Under the pieces are notes generated by a model, which saw nothing but the letters and a program-made list of their open reading frames with translations, did not search any database and was not told where the DNA came from. From assembly GCA_003695135.1 (NCBI GenBank), contig RFIR01000166.1:1-5601 (forward strand): 5,601 bases of DNA, written 5' to 3'. Shown here piece by piece: positions 1 through 5,601 of the stretch. The position numbers and the translations under genes were made by a program. The number at the start of each line of letters is the position of its first letter. Position 1 is the first letter of the stretch. The DNA comes from Alphaproteobacteria bacterium (GTDB lineage: Bacteria; Pseudomonadota; Alphaproteobacteria; Rhodobacterales; Rhodobacteraceae).

Positions 1-171
1 CAGATCGTCGAGATCGGGGCGGTGATCGCGCTGTTCGGCTTCAACAACCGCTGGAACGCGCTGATGGAGACCGAGATCGAGCCGGAAGTGACCGCTTTCG
101 TGAACGAGCGGGGCTATCGCGGACCCGGTGGCCAGCACCGGTTCGTGCAACGCCGCAACGACGGCGAATGA
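1..171 (+). CDS. Carboxymuconolactone decarboxylase (CMD/AhpD-like) family protein, 3' end only
   Basis: This is the last 56 codons and TGA stop of a gene that begins before the window. The frame is open from base 1 and reads QIVEIGAVIALFGFNNRWNA, then a charged, Arg-rich tail. A hydrophobic helix with the E-x-x-x-x-x-A-L-F-x-F-x-N-R-W-N pattern is typical of the C-terminal helix of carboxymuconolactone decarboxylase / alkylhydroperoxidase-like proteins. These are small all-helical proteins, some of which act in aromatic-acid catabolism (gamma-carboxymuconolactone decarboxylation) and others as peroxidase-type enzymes. The catalytic region, including any CxxC pair, lies outside the window, so the enzyme subtype cannot be judged. 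The stop is 44 bases before the tctC start on the same strand, so it may belong to the same operon. The family call rests on a short segment and is moderate. Confidence 0.6.
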   Translation, partial: QIVEIGAVIALFGFNNRWNALMETEIEPEVTAFVNERGYRGPGGQHRFVQRRNDGE

Positions 172-174
172 ACC

Positions 175-198
175 GGCCGCGGACGGCGATCCGCGGCC
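175..198 (+). repeat. Perfect inverted repeat (stem-loop) just upstream of the tctC ribosome binding site
   Basis: The arms GGCCGCGGA (175-183) and TCCGCGGCC (190-198) are perfect reverse complements separated by six bases, giving a 9-bp, almost all-GC stem. It starts 3 bases after the stop of the upstream gene and ends 6 bases before the Shine-Dalgarno sequence of tctC. No T-tract follows, so a standard intrinsic terminator is unlikely. As RNA it could protect the 5' end of a processed tctC message, act as a weak attenuator, or affect ribosome access. The pairing is seen directly; the function is inferred. Confidence 0.6.
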
Positions 199-204
199 AG
201 CATG

Positions 205-209
205 GGAGG
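205..209 (+). promoter_or_regulatory. Ribosome binding site that decides the tctC start
   Basis: A consensus GGAGG lies six bases before the ATG at 216. An in-frame ATG at 168 would give a 16-residue longer protein, but it overlaps the upstream stop, would bury the twin-arginine motif deeper and would place the 175-198 inverted repeat inside the coding region. The 216 start is therefore preferred. Confidence 0.8.
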
Positions 210-215
210 AAGAAG

Positions 216-1322
216 ATGACAGCCGATACCAAGACGAGCCGCCGCGGCTTCCTGGCCGGAACCGCCGCCGGGATGGCGGCTATGCAGATCACCATCCCCG
301 GCGCCGCCCTTGCCCAAAGCTTTCCGACCCGGCCGATCAACGTGGTGGTGATGTATGCGGCCGGTGGCGGCACCGACACCATCATGCGCAAGATCGCCGA
401 GGAGATGGCTGCGGCCAAGGGCTGGACGATCAACGTGCTCAACAAGCCCGGCGCGGTGGGCGGCGTGGCGACCCAGTACGTGATGGCGCAGCGCCATGAC
501 GGCTACACCATCCTGGGCGGGGCCAACTACAACCGCTTCGTGCGGGTGCTGGGCCATGCCGATTTCGTGCCCTGGCGCGACTGGGTGCCGATGAAGGCGG
601 CCAACGCGCTGGCCAGCTGGTCGGTGCGCAAGGATTCGCCCTTCCAGACCTTCCAGGATGTCGTCAAGGCGGCCAAGGCCAACCCGGGCAAGGTATCGAT
701 CTCGACCTCGGGCACTGGCGGCGTCTGGCACGAGCTGGCGCTGATCATCGCCAACATTGCCGGGATCGAGCTGAAATACGTGCCCTACAAGGGTGGCAAG
801 CCTGCGACGCTGGCGGGGCTTCAGGGCGAGACCGACATCGCCGGCGGCGGCGTGCACGAGCATGTCGATCTGGTCCGCGCGGGCAAGCTGCGCAACCTGT
901 GCCAGACCAGCACCGAGGACATTGTCCTGGAAAACGGCACGGTCATGCCGTCGATCGCCAACATCCTGCCCGAAAGCCGCAAGTTCCTGCCCGTCGGCGC
1001 CACCTACAACTTCCTGGTGCCGCGTGACGTGCCGGCCGACATCCTGCAGGAGATCGCCGACGGCTTCCACGCGGCCTGCAATTCCGACGGGTTCAAGGCG
1101 CTGATGAAGCAGAAGTTCTTCCAGCTCGACGTCAAGATCGGCGAGGCGGCCGACCGTGAGGGCGCGCTGATGGAGACCATCACCGTCGACATCTTCAACC
1201 GCTTCCAGGACCAGATCGGCGCCAAGGTGAAGACCGCCGAGGAGCTGGGCCTGCCCAAGCCGGAGGATTTCGACAAGTGGTGGCCGCCCGAAGGCTACAC
1301 GCCGCCGCCGATCAAGGTCTGA
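216..1322 (+). CDS. tctC: TctC/Bug-family periplasmic solute-binding protein of a tripartite tricarboxylate transporter, Tat-exported
   Basis: This 368-residue protein is the extracytoplasmic binding component that captures a carboxylated solute and delivers it to TctA/TctB. The N-terminus carries a twin-arginine signal: SRRGFLAG at residues 8-15, then an Ala-rich hydrophobic stretch and a likely cleavage site after A33 (ALA/QS). The mature part shows the family pattern: FPTRPINVVV near 36-45, the glycine loop YAAGGGTD at 47-54, NKPGA at 76-80, the R-x-D-G-Y-T segment at 93-98, and VPYKGGKPA starting about 189, where YKGG is 191-194. Bug proteins usually bind carboxylates through backbone and water contacts in these loops, so no substrate can be named. 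The protein is somewhat longer than typical members (about 320-330 residues), partly from the signal and partly from a C-terminal tail of about 17 residues rich in Trp and Pro after residue 350. It is followed by tctB and tctA and is flanked by two stem-loops. Confidence 0.95.
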   Translation: MTADTKTSRRGFLAGTAAGMAAMQITIPGAALAQSFPTRPINVVVMYAAGGGTDTIMRKIAEEMAAAKGWTINVLNKPGAVGGVATQYVMAQRHDGYTILGGANYNRFVRVLGHADFVPWRDWVPMKAANALASWSVRKDSPFQTFQDVVKAAKANPGKVSISTSGTGGVWHELALIIANIAGIELKYVPYKGGKPATLAGLQGETDIAGGGVHEHVDLVRAGKLRNLCQTSTEDIVLENGTVMPSIANILPESRKFLPVGATYNFLVPRDVPADILQEIADGFHAACNSDGFKALMKQKFFQLDVKIGEAADREGALMETITVDIFNRFQDQIGAKVKTAEELGLPKPEDFDKWWPPEGYTPPPIKV

Positions 1323-1329
1323 TCCGGCC

Positions 1330-1365
1330 CCGGGCGCATCGCGGCCAGGATCGCGCTGCGCCCGG
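1330..1365 (+). repeat. Long stem-loop in the tctC-tctB intergenic gap
   Basis: CCGGGCGCA (1330-1338) pairs perfectly with TGCGCCCGG (1357-1365). After one T/C mismatch the stem continues with CGCG (1340-1343) against CGCG (1352-1355) and a possible G-T pair (1344/1351), leaving a 6-base loop. It fills most of the gap between tctC (stop ends 1322) and tctB. The bases that follow are ACAGGCGGGTAG, with no T-tract, so this is not a canonical intrinsic terminator. Hairpins between the binding-protein gene and membrane-subunit genes of transporter operons, as between malE and malF of E. coli, are known to stabilise the upstream message and favour the binding protein. That role here is an inference. 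Confidence 0.7.
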
Positions 1366-1379
1366 ACAGGCGGGTAGTC

Positions 1380-1384
1380 GAGGA
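1380..1384 (+). promoter_or_regulatory. Ribosome binding site favouring the downstream tctB start
   Basis: GAGGA ends eight bases before the ATG at 1393, a usable Shine-Dalgarno spacing. The same sequence runs directly into the other in-frame ATG at 1384, leaving that start without a spaced ribosome binding site. The site therefore favours initiation at 1393. Confidence 0.65.
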
Positions 1385-1392
1385 TGGCGGCG

Positions 1393-1959
1393 ATGAGCGA
1401 CGACAAGGAAGACGGGCTTCATTTCGCGGGCGAGGAAATCGGTGCCGGCTACGCCTCGCCGGTTCTCGATCTCGTCGCCGCCGGCTTCCTGATCGTGCTG
1501 TCGGTCACCGTGATGATCGCTTCGCTGGCGCTGCCGATGCCGGGCGGGATTCGCACCGCGCCGGGGCTGCTGCCCTTCCTGACCGCGGCCTCGCTGCTGG
1601 CGATGGCGCTGTTTCTGGGCGCGACCGCGCTGCGTCGGCACCGGGCCGGCGAGACCCCGGCGCCGGGCGCGGCGCGCGACCGCTCGGAGAGCGTGCGCAC
1701 CGTCGTGCTGGTGGTGATGATCGGCGTCTATATCGGCGCCCTTCAGGTGCTGGCATTCCAGCTGCCGCTGACCATCGGCGGCGTCTATTTCAACCTGACC
1801 GCCTTCGAGCCGGCGACGATCATCGCGCTTTCGGTCATCATCCAGTTCTTCTGGCGCGGCCCTCTCTGGATCACCACCGGCATCAGTCTCGGCTGGACGC
1901 TGTTTCTGTCGGTGGTGTTCCAGAAGGTGTTCGTGATCCCGCTGCCGGGGGGATTCTGA
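1393..1959 (+). CDS. tctB: TctB-family small membrane subunit of the tripartite tricarboxylate transporter
   Basis: This 188-residue inner-membrane protein is the small subunit that works with TctA in solute uptake; its exact mechanistic role is poorly defined in the family. After a charged cytoplasmic-type start (MSDDKEDG), hydrophobic segments lie at about 24-47, 57-80, 103-122, 141-153 and 158-180. The polar, Arg-rich linker at 81-102 separates the second and third. The C-terminus ends in VFQKVFVIPLPGGF, matching the V-P-L-P-x-G ending common in TctB proteins. A conserved-looking R-x-x-P-G-L-L-P-F segment sits at 54-62, just before the second helix. Length is normal for the family. An alternative start at 1384 adds three residues (MAA) but has no spaced ribosome binding site. 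The tctA start follows its stop after only four bases, which implies translational coupling. Confidence 0.92.
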   Translation: MSDDKEDGLHFAGEEIGAGYASPVLDLVAAGFLIVLSVTVMIASLALPMPGGIRTAPGLLPFLTAASLLAMALFLGATALRRHRAGETPAPGAARDRSESVRTVVLVVMIGVYIGALQVLAFQLPLTIGGVYFNLTAFEPATIIALSVIIQFFWRGPLWITTGISLGWTLFLSVVFQKVFVIPLPGGF

Positions 1960-1963
1960 ACCG

Positions 1964-3484
1964 ATGTCGGTCTGGGAGGCGGTGTCGCTCGTACTCTCGC
2001 CCGGCCTGCTGGCCATGACGCTGGCCGGGGTGTCGCTCGGCATCATCTGGGGCGCGCTGCCGGGGCTGTCCACGACCATGGCCATGGGGCTACTGATCGG
2101 GCTCTCGGCGGGGATGTCGCAGAACGTGGCGATCTGCTTCATGCTGGGCGTCTATACCGGCAGCGTGTTCGGCGGAGCAATTTCCGCGGTGCTGATCAAC
2201 ATCCCCGGAACCCCCGATGCCGTGCCGACGATGATCGAGGGACACCAGCTCGCGCAAAGGGGCGAGGGCGGCCAGGCGCTGGGCACGGCGATCCTCGCCT
2301 CCTTCCTGGGCGGGCTGATGGGGATCGTCATCCTCGTCGCCTTCATCCCGCTGGTGCTGACCTTCGCGCTGAACTTCAGGTCGTGGGAGATGTTCCTGCT
2401 GGCGGTGATCGGCATCATGGTCGCCGGGTCCATGTCCGCCGGCTCGATGCCGCTGAAGGGCTGGATCGCCGGCTGGATCGGTATTCTGGTGGCGCTGGTC
2501 GGCTATGATTCGATCCATTCGGTACCGCGCTTCACCTTCGGCACCATGGCGCTTTATGACGGCATCTCCTATGTCGGCGTGCTGATCGGCCTGTTCGGCA
2601 TGGCCGAGATCCTGCGCACGCTGCCCTCGCGCAGCAAGCCGACCATTCCCAGCAAGGTCGGGCGCGTGTTTCCGCCCCTGCGTCGGCTGGTCCGGTACGC
2701 GCCATCGGCCACGCGTTCGGGGCTGCTGGGAACGGTGATCGGCGCCATTCCCGGTGCGGGGGCCAATGTCGCCTCCTTCCTCGCCTACGATATCGGGCGG
2801 CGTCGGGCGCGGCCGGAGGACAAGGCCAAATGGGGCAAGGGCAGCTATGACGCCCTGGTCTGCGCCGAGACCGCCAACAACGCCAATATCGGCGGCTCGA
2901 TGCTGCCGACCCTTGCGCTGGGCATCCCCGGAAACGCGGCCGCGGCGGCGTTCCTGGCGGCGCTGACGCTGAAGAACGTGGTGGTCGGCCCGACCATCGA
3001 GCTCGACCAGCCGGGCCTGATCTACTTCATCTATGCCGCGCTCTTCGTGGCCAACATGCTGATGTACGCGACCGCCTTCGTGCTGATCGCGCCCTGCGTA
3101 AAGCTGTTCAGCATGCCGCGGGGCATCCTGATGCCGCTGATCCTGCCGCTCTGCGTGATCGGGGCCTACAGCGTGAAGCTGTCGATCTTCGATGTCTGGA
3201 TCATGTTCGCCGCCGGGGTCGTCGGCTGGGTGATGACGATCTTCAGGTTCCCGGTGGCGCCGGTCGTTCTCGGCGTGATCCTCGCGCCGTTGGCCGACGA
3301 GAATCTGCGCCGGTCGCTGCTGGTGTTCGAGGACAAGAGCCTCGGCTTCATCCTGTCGCAGTGGATCGGTACCTTCCTCGCCATCTGTGTGCTGGTGGTG
3401 ATCGTCGAGGGCGTGGTGCGCGCGATCCGGTCGGCTAGGTCGCCGGAAGGCAAGGCGGGGGCGGGCAGTCATGAAACGGCATGA
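1964..3484 (+). CDS. tctA: TctA-family large membrane subunit of the tripartite tricarboxylate transporter
   Basis: At 506 residues this is the expected size for TctA, the large multi-spanning permease that carries the solute across the inner membrane, probably driven by an ion gradient. The protein is mostly hydrophobic, with about ten or more membrane segments (for example 107-136 and 463-483). Family motifs occur as two related halves. GALPGLSTTM (30-39) and NIPGTPDAVP (79-88) in the N-terminal half are matched by GAIPGAGAN (from 260) and GIPGNAAAA (from 320) in the C-terminal half, as expected for a pseudo-symmetric fold. The segment G-H-Q-L-A-Q-R-G-E-G-G-Q-A-L-G at 93-107 is the typical TctA cytoplasmic loop. 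The soluble tail after residue 488 is short and polar. A G-rich stretch at 1947-1953, inside the end of tctB, can serve as its ribosome binding site. No truncation or frameshift is visible. The substrate cannot be deduced. Confidence 0.97.
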   Translation: MSVWEAVSLVLSPGLLAMTLAGVSLGIIWGALPGLSTTMAMGLLIGLSAGMSQNVAICFMLGVYTGSVFGGAISAVLINIPGTPDAVPTMIEGHQLAQRGEGGQALGTAILASFLGGLMGIVILVAFIPLVLTFALNFRSWEMFLLAVIGIMVAGSMSAGSMPLKGWIAGWIGILVALVGYDSIHSVPRFTFGTMALYDGISYVGVLIGLFGMAEILRTLPSRSKPTIPSKVGRVFPPLRRLVRYAPSATRSGLLGTVIGAIPGAGANVASFLAYDIGRRRARPEDKAKWGKGSYDALVCAETANNANIGGSMLPTLALGIPGNAAAAAFLAALTLKNVVVGPTIELDQPGLIYFIYAALFVANMLMYATAFVLIAPCVKLFSMPRGILMPLILPLCVIGAYSVKLSIFDVWIMFAAGVVGWVMTIFRFPVAPVVLGVILAPLADENLRRSLLVFEDKSLGFILSQWIGTFLAICVLVVIVEGVVRAIRSARSPEGKAGAGSHETA

Positions 3485-3539
3485 GCTGCGTTTCCGTGCG
3501 GATGCGCGCGGTCGGGTCATCAACGGTACGGGGTAGGCA

Positions 3540-4670
3540 ATGAACCAGCGGACAAGGAAGGAAATCGGGCTTGCCATCGTTGGCTGCGGCACGATCGGGC
3601 GGATCCGGGCCAGGCTGGCGCGCGATTATCCCGGCGTCGGCTGGATCGGGCTGTGCGATCTGAAATCCGATCTGGGCACCCGGCTGCGCGACGACGTGCA
3701 GGCGGATTTCTTCACCACCGATTATCGCGAATTGCTGACCCGCCCCGAAGTGACCGCGACCATCGTCGCCACCGACGAGAACTTTCACTTCGAGCCGACC
3801 ATGCTCGGCGTGGAGCGGGGGCATGACCTCTTCATCGAAAAGCCGCTGGCCACCGATGCGCGGCAGTCGGCGCAGATCCTCGATGCGATCGACCGCGCCG
3901 GTGTCGATGCGGTGGTGGGCTATACACAGCGCTTTCGCCGCCGCTTCCTCGCGATCAAGGAGCGGTTGATCACCGGGCAGATCGGCGAGGTGCATTCGGT
4001 CGTCACCCGCGCCTTCATGAACCGCATGGTGCCCATTGCCACGGTGCGCCGCACCCAGGAGCGCAAGACCCTGACGCCGATGGTGGTCTCGGGCACCCAC
4101 AGCCTCGACATGTCGATGTGGCTGATGGAGGGCAAGACACCGGTCAGCGTCTATGCGCGCTCGACCGACCGTGTGCTGGGCGAATGGGGTACCAAGGATT
4201 CGACCTTCGGCATCTTCACCATGGATGACGGCACCATCTTCTCGATGAACATCTCCTGGGCGCTGCCCGAGGTCTGGCCCGGCGCGGTCTACGGGCTGGA
4301 GATCGGCATTGTCGGCACCGAGGGGGTGATCGATGTCGAGGACACCCATCGCGATCTGGTCATGGCCACCAATGTGGCGCAAGGCGCGGGCTATGCGCCC
4401 GAGGGCTACAAGGCGCCGGCGCGGCATGTCGATTTCCTGACCAGCTATCCGCCGGGCGATCTGCATCTCGACCAGCTGTGGGGGCCGATGCGCGAGGAGA
4501 CCAACGCCTGGTATCAGCGTATCTTTACCGGTCAGAAGACGCCGCATGCCACCGCGGCGGACGGGCATCGCAACCTGCTGGCCACCATGGCGATGGATCT
4601 GTCGGCCAAGCGAGGCCAGCCGGTGGCGCTGCCCGCCGATCCCGATGAGCTGATGCGGGAGCTGACCTGA
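3540..4670 (+). CDS. Gfo/Idh/MocA-family NAD(P)-dependent oxidoreductase
   Basis: This 376-residue cytoplasmic enzyme is predicted to oxidise or reduce a hydroxyl/keto group on a sugar, polyol or cyclic hydroxy acid using NAD(P). The N-terminal Rossmann domain starts at once with GLAIVGCGTIGR; the GxGxxG dinucleotide loop is residues 15-20, and D40 at the end of the second strand would favour NAD over NADP. The family EKP signature is at 100-102, with K101 the expected catalytic lysine. The C-terminal alpha/beta domain begins about residue 130 and carries SGTHSLDMSMWL, with H187 the expected catalytic histidine and D190 the conserved following aspartate. The acidic residue usually found four positions before that histidine is Val183 here, which is unusual. 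The gene follows tctA after 55 bases with a modest G-rich ribosome binding site (3530-3537). Its stop overlaps the next start, so the two products are probably made together. The substrate is unknown. Confidence 0.95.
   Translation: MNQRTRKEIGLAIVGCGTIGRIRARLARDYPGVGWIGLCDLKSDLGTRLRDDVQADFFTTDYRELLTRPEVTATIVATDENFHFEPTMLGVERGHDLFIEKPLATDARQSAQILDAIDRAGVDAVVGYTQRFRRRFLAIKERLITGQIGEVHSVVTRAFMNRMVPIATVRRTQERKTLTPMVVSGTHSLDMSMWLMEGKTPVSVYARSTDRVLGEWGTKDSTFGIFTMDDGTIFSMNISWALPEVWPGAVYGLEIGIVGTEGVIDVEDTHRDLVMATNVAQGAGYAPEGYKAPARHVDFLTSYPPGDLHLDQLWGPMREETNAWYQRIFTGQKTPHATAADGHRNLLATMAMDLSAKRGQPVALPADPDELMRELT
4657..4661 (+). promoter_or_regulatory. Ribosome binding site for the DctP-like gene
   Basis: GGGAG inside the last codons of the oxidoreductase gene lies eight bases before the ATG at 4670. 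It supports real initiation at this position. An in-frame TGA at 4646-4648 rules out any longer N-terminus. Confidence 0.65.
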
Positions 4671-5601
4671 TGGCGACGCAGATCGCGTTCGGCGGGTATC
4701 AGGGCGATCGGTCGGTCCATACGCGGGCCGCGCGCATCCTGTGCACGGCCATCGAACGCGAGGCCGGCGACGCGGTCGAGGTCCGCTTCGTCCAGAACAT
4801 CACCGAGCAGGGGCGCAAGGCCGCAGACCTCCTGTCGATGACCGAGGGCGGGGAGCTGACGGGCTGCTATTTCTCTTCCAGCTACCTCACGGCGCGGGTG
4901 CCCGAGCTGGGTCTTTTCGACCAGCATTTCGTGGTGCCCGACCGCCGGCAGGCCTATGCGGTTCTCGACGGCGCGCTGGGGGCATGGCTGGCGCGCGAGG
5001 TGGAACGGCGCACCGGTTTCGCGGTCCTCGGCTACTGGGACAATGGCTTGCGCAACATCTCCTGCGCCGCCCGCGCCATCCGCCGGCCGGAGGATTGCAG
5101 GGGGTTGAAGATCCGCACACTGGCCAATGAGGATCACCAGCGCGTGTTCCGTGCGCTCGGCTCCGAGCCGATCAGGATCGACGTGCGCGATCTGCCCGAG
5201 GCGGTGGCCTCGGGCCGTGTCGATGCGCAGGAAAACCCGCTGACCAACATCTACAATTTCGGCCTGCACCGCACCCACCGGCATATCACCATGACCCGGC
5301 ACCTGCTGGGGGTGGCGCCGGTTCTGTTCAATCGCGAACAGGTCGCGGCCTGGCCGCCGGCGCTGCGGCAGGCGGTGGACCGGGCGGTGGCCGAAGCCAC
5401 GGCGGCCCAGCGGCGGATGGCGGAGGAAGACGACACCATCTGCGCCGAGGCCATGCGTGCGGAAGGCGTGGAGCTGATCGAGCTGACGGATGCGGAACGC
5501 GACGCCTTTCGCGAGGCGACGCGAGCGACGGTCGATGCGATGCGGTCGCGGTTCGACCCGGAGCTGGTCGCAATGTTCGAATCGGATCTGGCAGGGGCAG
5601 G
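4670..5601 (+). CDS. DctP-like TRAP solute-binding-fold protein without a signal peptide (3' end beyond window)
   Basis: The frame stays open from the ATG at 4670 to the window edge, giving 310 codons, close to the length of a mature DctP domain. TRAP binding proteins normally work in the periplasm, delivering organic acids to DctQ/DctM. Family signatures are clear: G-Y-W-D-N-G-L-R-N-I-S with R128, the P-E-D-C-R-G-L-K-I-R-T segment with R149 (the Arg that in this family binds the ligand carboxylate), A-L-G-S-E-P at 159-164, and G-R-V-D-A-Q-E-N-P with N189. The first residues (MATQIAFGGYQGDRSVHTRA) already match the first strand and helix of a mature domain. There is no hydrophobic or twin-arginine leader, and an in-frame TGA 24 bases upstream excludes one. 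Cysteines at 25, 66, 132, 143 and 258 also fit a cytoplasmic protein. The start overlaps the oxidoreductase stop (TGATG), indicating translational coupling. It could be a cytoplasmic ligand-binding protein, an enzyme built on this fold, or a binding protein that lost its leader. Confidence 0.88.
   Translation, partial: MATQIAFGGYQGDRSVHTRAARILCTAIEREAGDAVEVRFVQNITEQGRKAADLLSMTEGGELTGCYFSSSYLTARVPELGLFDQHFVVPDRRQAYAVLDGALGAWLAREVERRTGFAVLGYWDNGLRNISCAARAIRRPEDCRGLKIRTLANEDHQRVFRALGSEPIRIDVRDLPEAVASGRVDAQENPLTNIYNFGLHRTHRHITMTRHLLGVAPVLFNREQVAAWPPALRQAVDRAVAEATAAQRRMAEEDDTICAEAMRAEGVELIELTDAERDAFREATRATVDAMRSRFDPELVAMFESDLAGA

Noticed and set aside
168..215. Longer tctC start at the ATG overlapping the upstream stop
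   Set aside because: The ATG at 216 has an ideal GGAGG six bases upstream and puts the twin-arginine motif at the normal distance from the N-terminus. The longer form has no comparable ribosome binding site.
1330..1375. Intrinsic terminator after tctC
   Set aside because: The hairpin is strong, but no run of T follows it and tctB begins within 30 bases, so full termination is unlikely.
1384..1392. Start of tctB at the first of two nearby ATG codons
   Set aside because: The GAGGA sequence abuts this ATG, leaving no spacing, while it is properly spaced for the ATG at 1393. The difference is only three residues.
114..1406. 430-codon open frame on the minus strand opposite tctC
   Set aside because: It covers the strongly supported tctC gene, has His/Gly/Arg/Asp-rich composition and no family motif. 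It is a shadow created by G/C-ending codons.
3485..3539. Possible promoter or hairpin in the gap between tctA and the oxidoreductase
   Set aside because: I see only very short complementary stretches (such as TCCG/CGGA with a two-base gap) and no convincing -35/-10 pair. The 55 bases look like an ordinary intra-operon spacer.
2090..3592. 500-codon open frame on the minus strand opposite tctA
   Set aside because: Its translation is a low-complexity run rich in Arg, His, Asp and Gln with no recognisable domain. It is the expected antisense shadow of a GC-rich gene, and tctA on the + strand is unmistakable.
3435..4568. 377-codon open frame on the minus strand opposite the oxidoreductase
   Set aside because: It has no recognisable motif and lies opposite a gene with clear Rossmann and EKP signatures. 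The same applies to the minus-strand frames at 1312-2142 and 4532-5302.
4741..5130. 129-codon + strand frame inside the DctP-like gene
   Set aside because: It is a different frame of a gene with clear DctP motifs, and its translation is Arg/Gly/Pro-rich with no domain.

Overview
The window is GC-rich (by eye about two thirds G+C) and tightly packed. Every gene I can support lies on the + strand. Codon use is strongly G/C-ending, gaps are short, and stop/start junctions overlap or nearly touch. With a Tat-exported solute-binding protein of the TctC (Bug) family, this suggests a proteobacterium, most likely an alphaproteobacterium. That assignment rests on style and gene content only; there is no rRNA or other marker.

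Layout: (1) positions 1-171 hold the 3' end of a gene resembling the C-terminus of carboxymuconolactone decarboxylase (CMD/AhpD-like) proteins. (2) Positions 216-1959 and 1964-3484 hold a complete tripartite tricarboxylate transporter (TTT) in the order tctC (periplasmic binding protein), tctB (small membrane subunit), tctA (large membrane subunit). (3) Positions 3540-4670 hold a Gfo/Idh/MocA-family NAD(P)-dependent oxidoreductase. (4) From 4670 to the window end, overlapping that stop codon by one base, is a DctP-like protein (TRAP-transporter solute-binding fold) that starts directly at the mature domain and has no signal peptide. It is cut by the window edge.

The simplest reading is one catabolic operon: TctCBA imports a carboxylated compound and the oxidoreductase, perhaps with the CMD-like protein, acts on it in the cytoplasm. 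The substrate cannot be read from the sequence. The most unusual element is the DctP-like protein. It keeps the residues expected to bind a carboxylate but appears to be cytoplasmic, beside a transporter of an unrelated class that already has its own binding protein. It may be a cytoplasmic ligand-binding or enzymatic derivative of a TRAP binding protein.

Two strong GC-rich inverted repeats bracket tctC: one just before its ribosome binding site (175-198) and one between tctC and tctB (1330-1365). Neither is followed by a T-tract, so they look more like RNA-processing, stability or attenuation elements than intrinsic terminators. They could help give more binding protein than membrane subunits. 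I recognised no promoter, tRNA, rRNA, insertion sequence, CRISPR array or attachment site. Apart from gaps of 44, 61-70, 4 and 55 bases, the window is coding.
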